A stretch of 6,902 nucleotides of DNA, from positions 1 to 6,902 of the forward strand of contig JAKAWN010000359.1 in NCBI GenBank assembly GCA_021827245.1, read 5' to 3'. This DNA is from Acidobacteriota bacterium (lineage in GTDB: Bacteria > Acidobacteriota > Terriglobia > UBA7540). Shown here one piece after another: positions 6,057 to 6,902 of the stretch (the stretch's first letter is position 1; each line of letters starts with the position of its first letter). A program made the translations under genes and the position numbers. A model generated the notes under the pieces. The model was not told the DNA's origin. It did not search any database and saw only the letters and a list, made by a program, of their open reading frames with translations.

Positions 6057-6440
6057 ATGAACAAGGACGAAGCTATTCAAAAGTCCAACCTGTTCTGGAC
6101 CAAAGAAGAGACGCAGAGCGACTACAAGAACTTCCCTGGTCTCGGACCTTTTCCGTTCACGAAAGCACCGGAAGGCACCTATTTCATTGGCGGGGGCGTC
6201 ATGGACCCCGAGATGCACTTAGTGAAGGAAACCTGGATTGACGGGTGTTTTGCGTTGAGCGGAGAGAGGGGAGCCCGTTGCTACTATGACGCTGGGGGCA
6301 TCGCTGGCTCGGGGATAGTACGGGTTGTGTTCTTGCTCGGGAAGCATCGTTACGCCTCCATCCACATCCTGTGGGAAGGGAGCGATACGGACAAAACGCT
6401 TTCCAGCTTCAGGTTCATCGAGCCAGAGGAAGACTGGACG
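6057..6440 (+). pseudogene. Fragment of an unknown secreted-type protein
   Basis: From ATG 6057 a plus-strand frame reads convincingly like protein for about 128 residues. Aromatic and hydrophobic residues alternate, codons favour C or G at the third position, and strand-like segments such as IVRVVFLLGKHRYASIHIL are followed by a TLSSFRFIEP ending. That ending recalls small secreted domains of the PsbP/DUF1795 or LpqN kind, whose last strand often ends in SFRF (resemblance from memory, weak). Upstream the same frame is open to 5790, yet no signal peptide, ribosome binding site or clear start is visible. Downstream it stays open to the window edge, but after about 6440 the translation becomes the Arg/Ser-rich mirror of the sigma factor gene on the other strand. 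I therefore read it as a gene remnant missing its beginning and its natural stop. The minus-strand frame 6219-6518 covers the same DNA and is the less likely alternative. Confidence 0.35.
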
Positions 6441-6493
6441 GCGGGGGCTGGGAGGTTCTTGCTGGTGTCGGCCCATTGTTGGCCGTTGCGAAG

Positions 6494-6902
6494 TTACATG
6501 ATCCGGTGGTCCTTCCACAAGCAGATATCAAGCAGTGCTGAGATATCAGCGACACGGGAACAATCCAGGCATTCACTTTCGCGTAGTGCGCGCAAAGCAG
6601 AGAGAAACGCACTGACCACTTCCCGTTGCTCAGTGAGATTAGCGCCGGGAATCGTCGAGGTTCCCTGTACGCGGCGGCGCGCGCGGCTGGCGAGCTGCCT
6701 TGCTGCTTCCTGCGTCCGCCCCACGACAGGAGCGATTTCTTCAAAAGGTATGGCAAACATGTCATGCAACACGAAGGTGACCCGCTCGGCTGGCGTAAGC
6801 CTTTCGAGAACCACCAGCAGTGCAAGGCCAACGGAATCGGCCAGAAGCACTTCCTGTTCGGGGTCCCTCCTGGGCCCGCGGGTGGCTGTCGGCTCAATGT
6901 CC
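6494..6902 (-). CDS. ECF41/SigJ-like sigma factor, partial and 3'-truncated
   Basis: The gene enters from the right edge, so its beginning (sigma region 2) lies outside; 135 codons are visible before TAA at 6494-6496. The visible part opens with a linker containing DPEQEVLLADSVG. Sigma region 4 follows: LERLTPAERVTFVLHDMFAI, then the helix-turn-helix with FEEIAPVVGRT and AARQLASRARRRVQG, which contacts the -35 element. This wording is typical of ECF41 (SigJ-type) factors, which carry a SnoaL/NTF2-like C-terminal domain that tunes their activity. Here that domain begins normally (REVVSAFLSALR) but loses resemblance within a few residues and stops about 30 codons later, without the expected DPDV-type strand. 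No other frame restores it. It is thus shortened at its 3' end, probably by a deletion or rearrangement. ECF41 variants cut in this domain can be altered in activity, so it may be non-functional or deregulated. It converges with the fragment at 6057. Confidence 0.82.
   Translation of the reverse strand, partial: DIEPTATRGPRRDPEQEVLLADSVGLALLVVLERLTPAERVTFVLHDMFAIPFEEIAPVVGRTQEAARQLASRARRRVQGTSTIPGANLTEQREVVSAFLSALRALRESECLDCSRVADISALLDICLWKDHRIM

Noticed and set aside
5904..6218. Minus-strand 104-codon frame
   Set aside because: The overlapping plus-strand frame looks more protein-like in its second half; this one has no motif or ribosome binding site.
6219..6518. Minus-strand 99-codon frame overlapping the end of the sigma factor
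   Set aside because: It is in a different frame from the sigma factor, shows no SnoaL-like features, and mirrors the plus-strand fragment.
5481..6902. Search for an attachment-site copy of the tRNA 3' end, CRISPR repeats or insertion-sequence ends
   Set aside because: No second copy of the tRNA end, no regularly spaced repeats and no terminal inverted repeats with a transposase frame were found by eye.

Overview
The window looks like a chromosomal segment from a Gram-negative-type bacterium, most likely an Acidobacteriota or a close environmental relative. This is inference. It rests on moderate-to-high GC by eye, secreted peptidoglycan enzymes with N-terminal export signals, a TPR + AMIN + Amidase_3 amidase, and a membrane-anchored protein resembling the DUF6599 type I associate with Acidobacteriota. 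No rRNA or phylogenetic marker is present, so the assignment is tentative.

Left part (1-2852): two plus-strand genes 11 bases apart, probably one operon. The first is a secreted SLT-fold lytic transglycosylase, which cleaves glycan strands. The second is a large zinc-dependent N-acetylmuramoyl-L-alanine amidase, which removes stem peptides. Together they can open the wall at both bond types, as expected for septum splitting or wall turnover. The first gene has a hairpin covering its ribosome binding site. The second lacks an ATG start in its own frame.

Middle part (2853-4365): a gene-poor stretch of about 410 bases, then a 366-residue exported protein with one C-terminal membrane helix and unknown function, possibly read from a leaderless mRNA.

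Region 4366-5404 holds no convincing protein gene. It does contain the best promoter of the window (UP element, TTGACA, 18-base spacer, TACACT), followed at once by two stacked inverted repeats separated by CU-rich sequence. I read this as a candidate small RNA gene of about 100 nt, which is the most interesting unexplained item here.

Right part (5405-6902): a complete tRNA-Thr(CGU), then about 570 bases with no recognisable gene, then two gene remnants pointing at each other. On the plus strand is a fragment of an unknown secreted-type protein. On the minus strand is an ECF41/SigJ-like sigma factor that enters from beyond the right edge and stops soon after its DNA-binding domain, without the usual SnoaL-like C-terminal domain. 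Conserved genes left of the tRNA and broken genes right of it suggest a rearranged or accessory segment starting near the tRNA.
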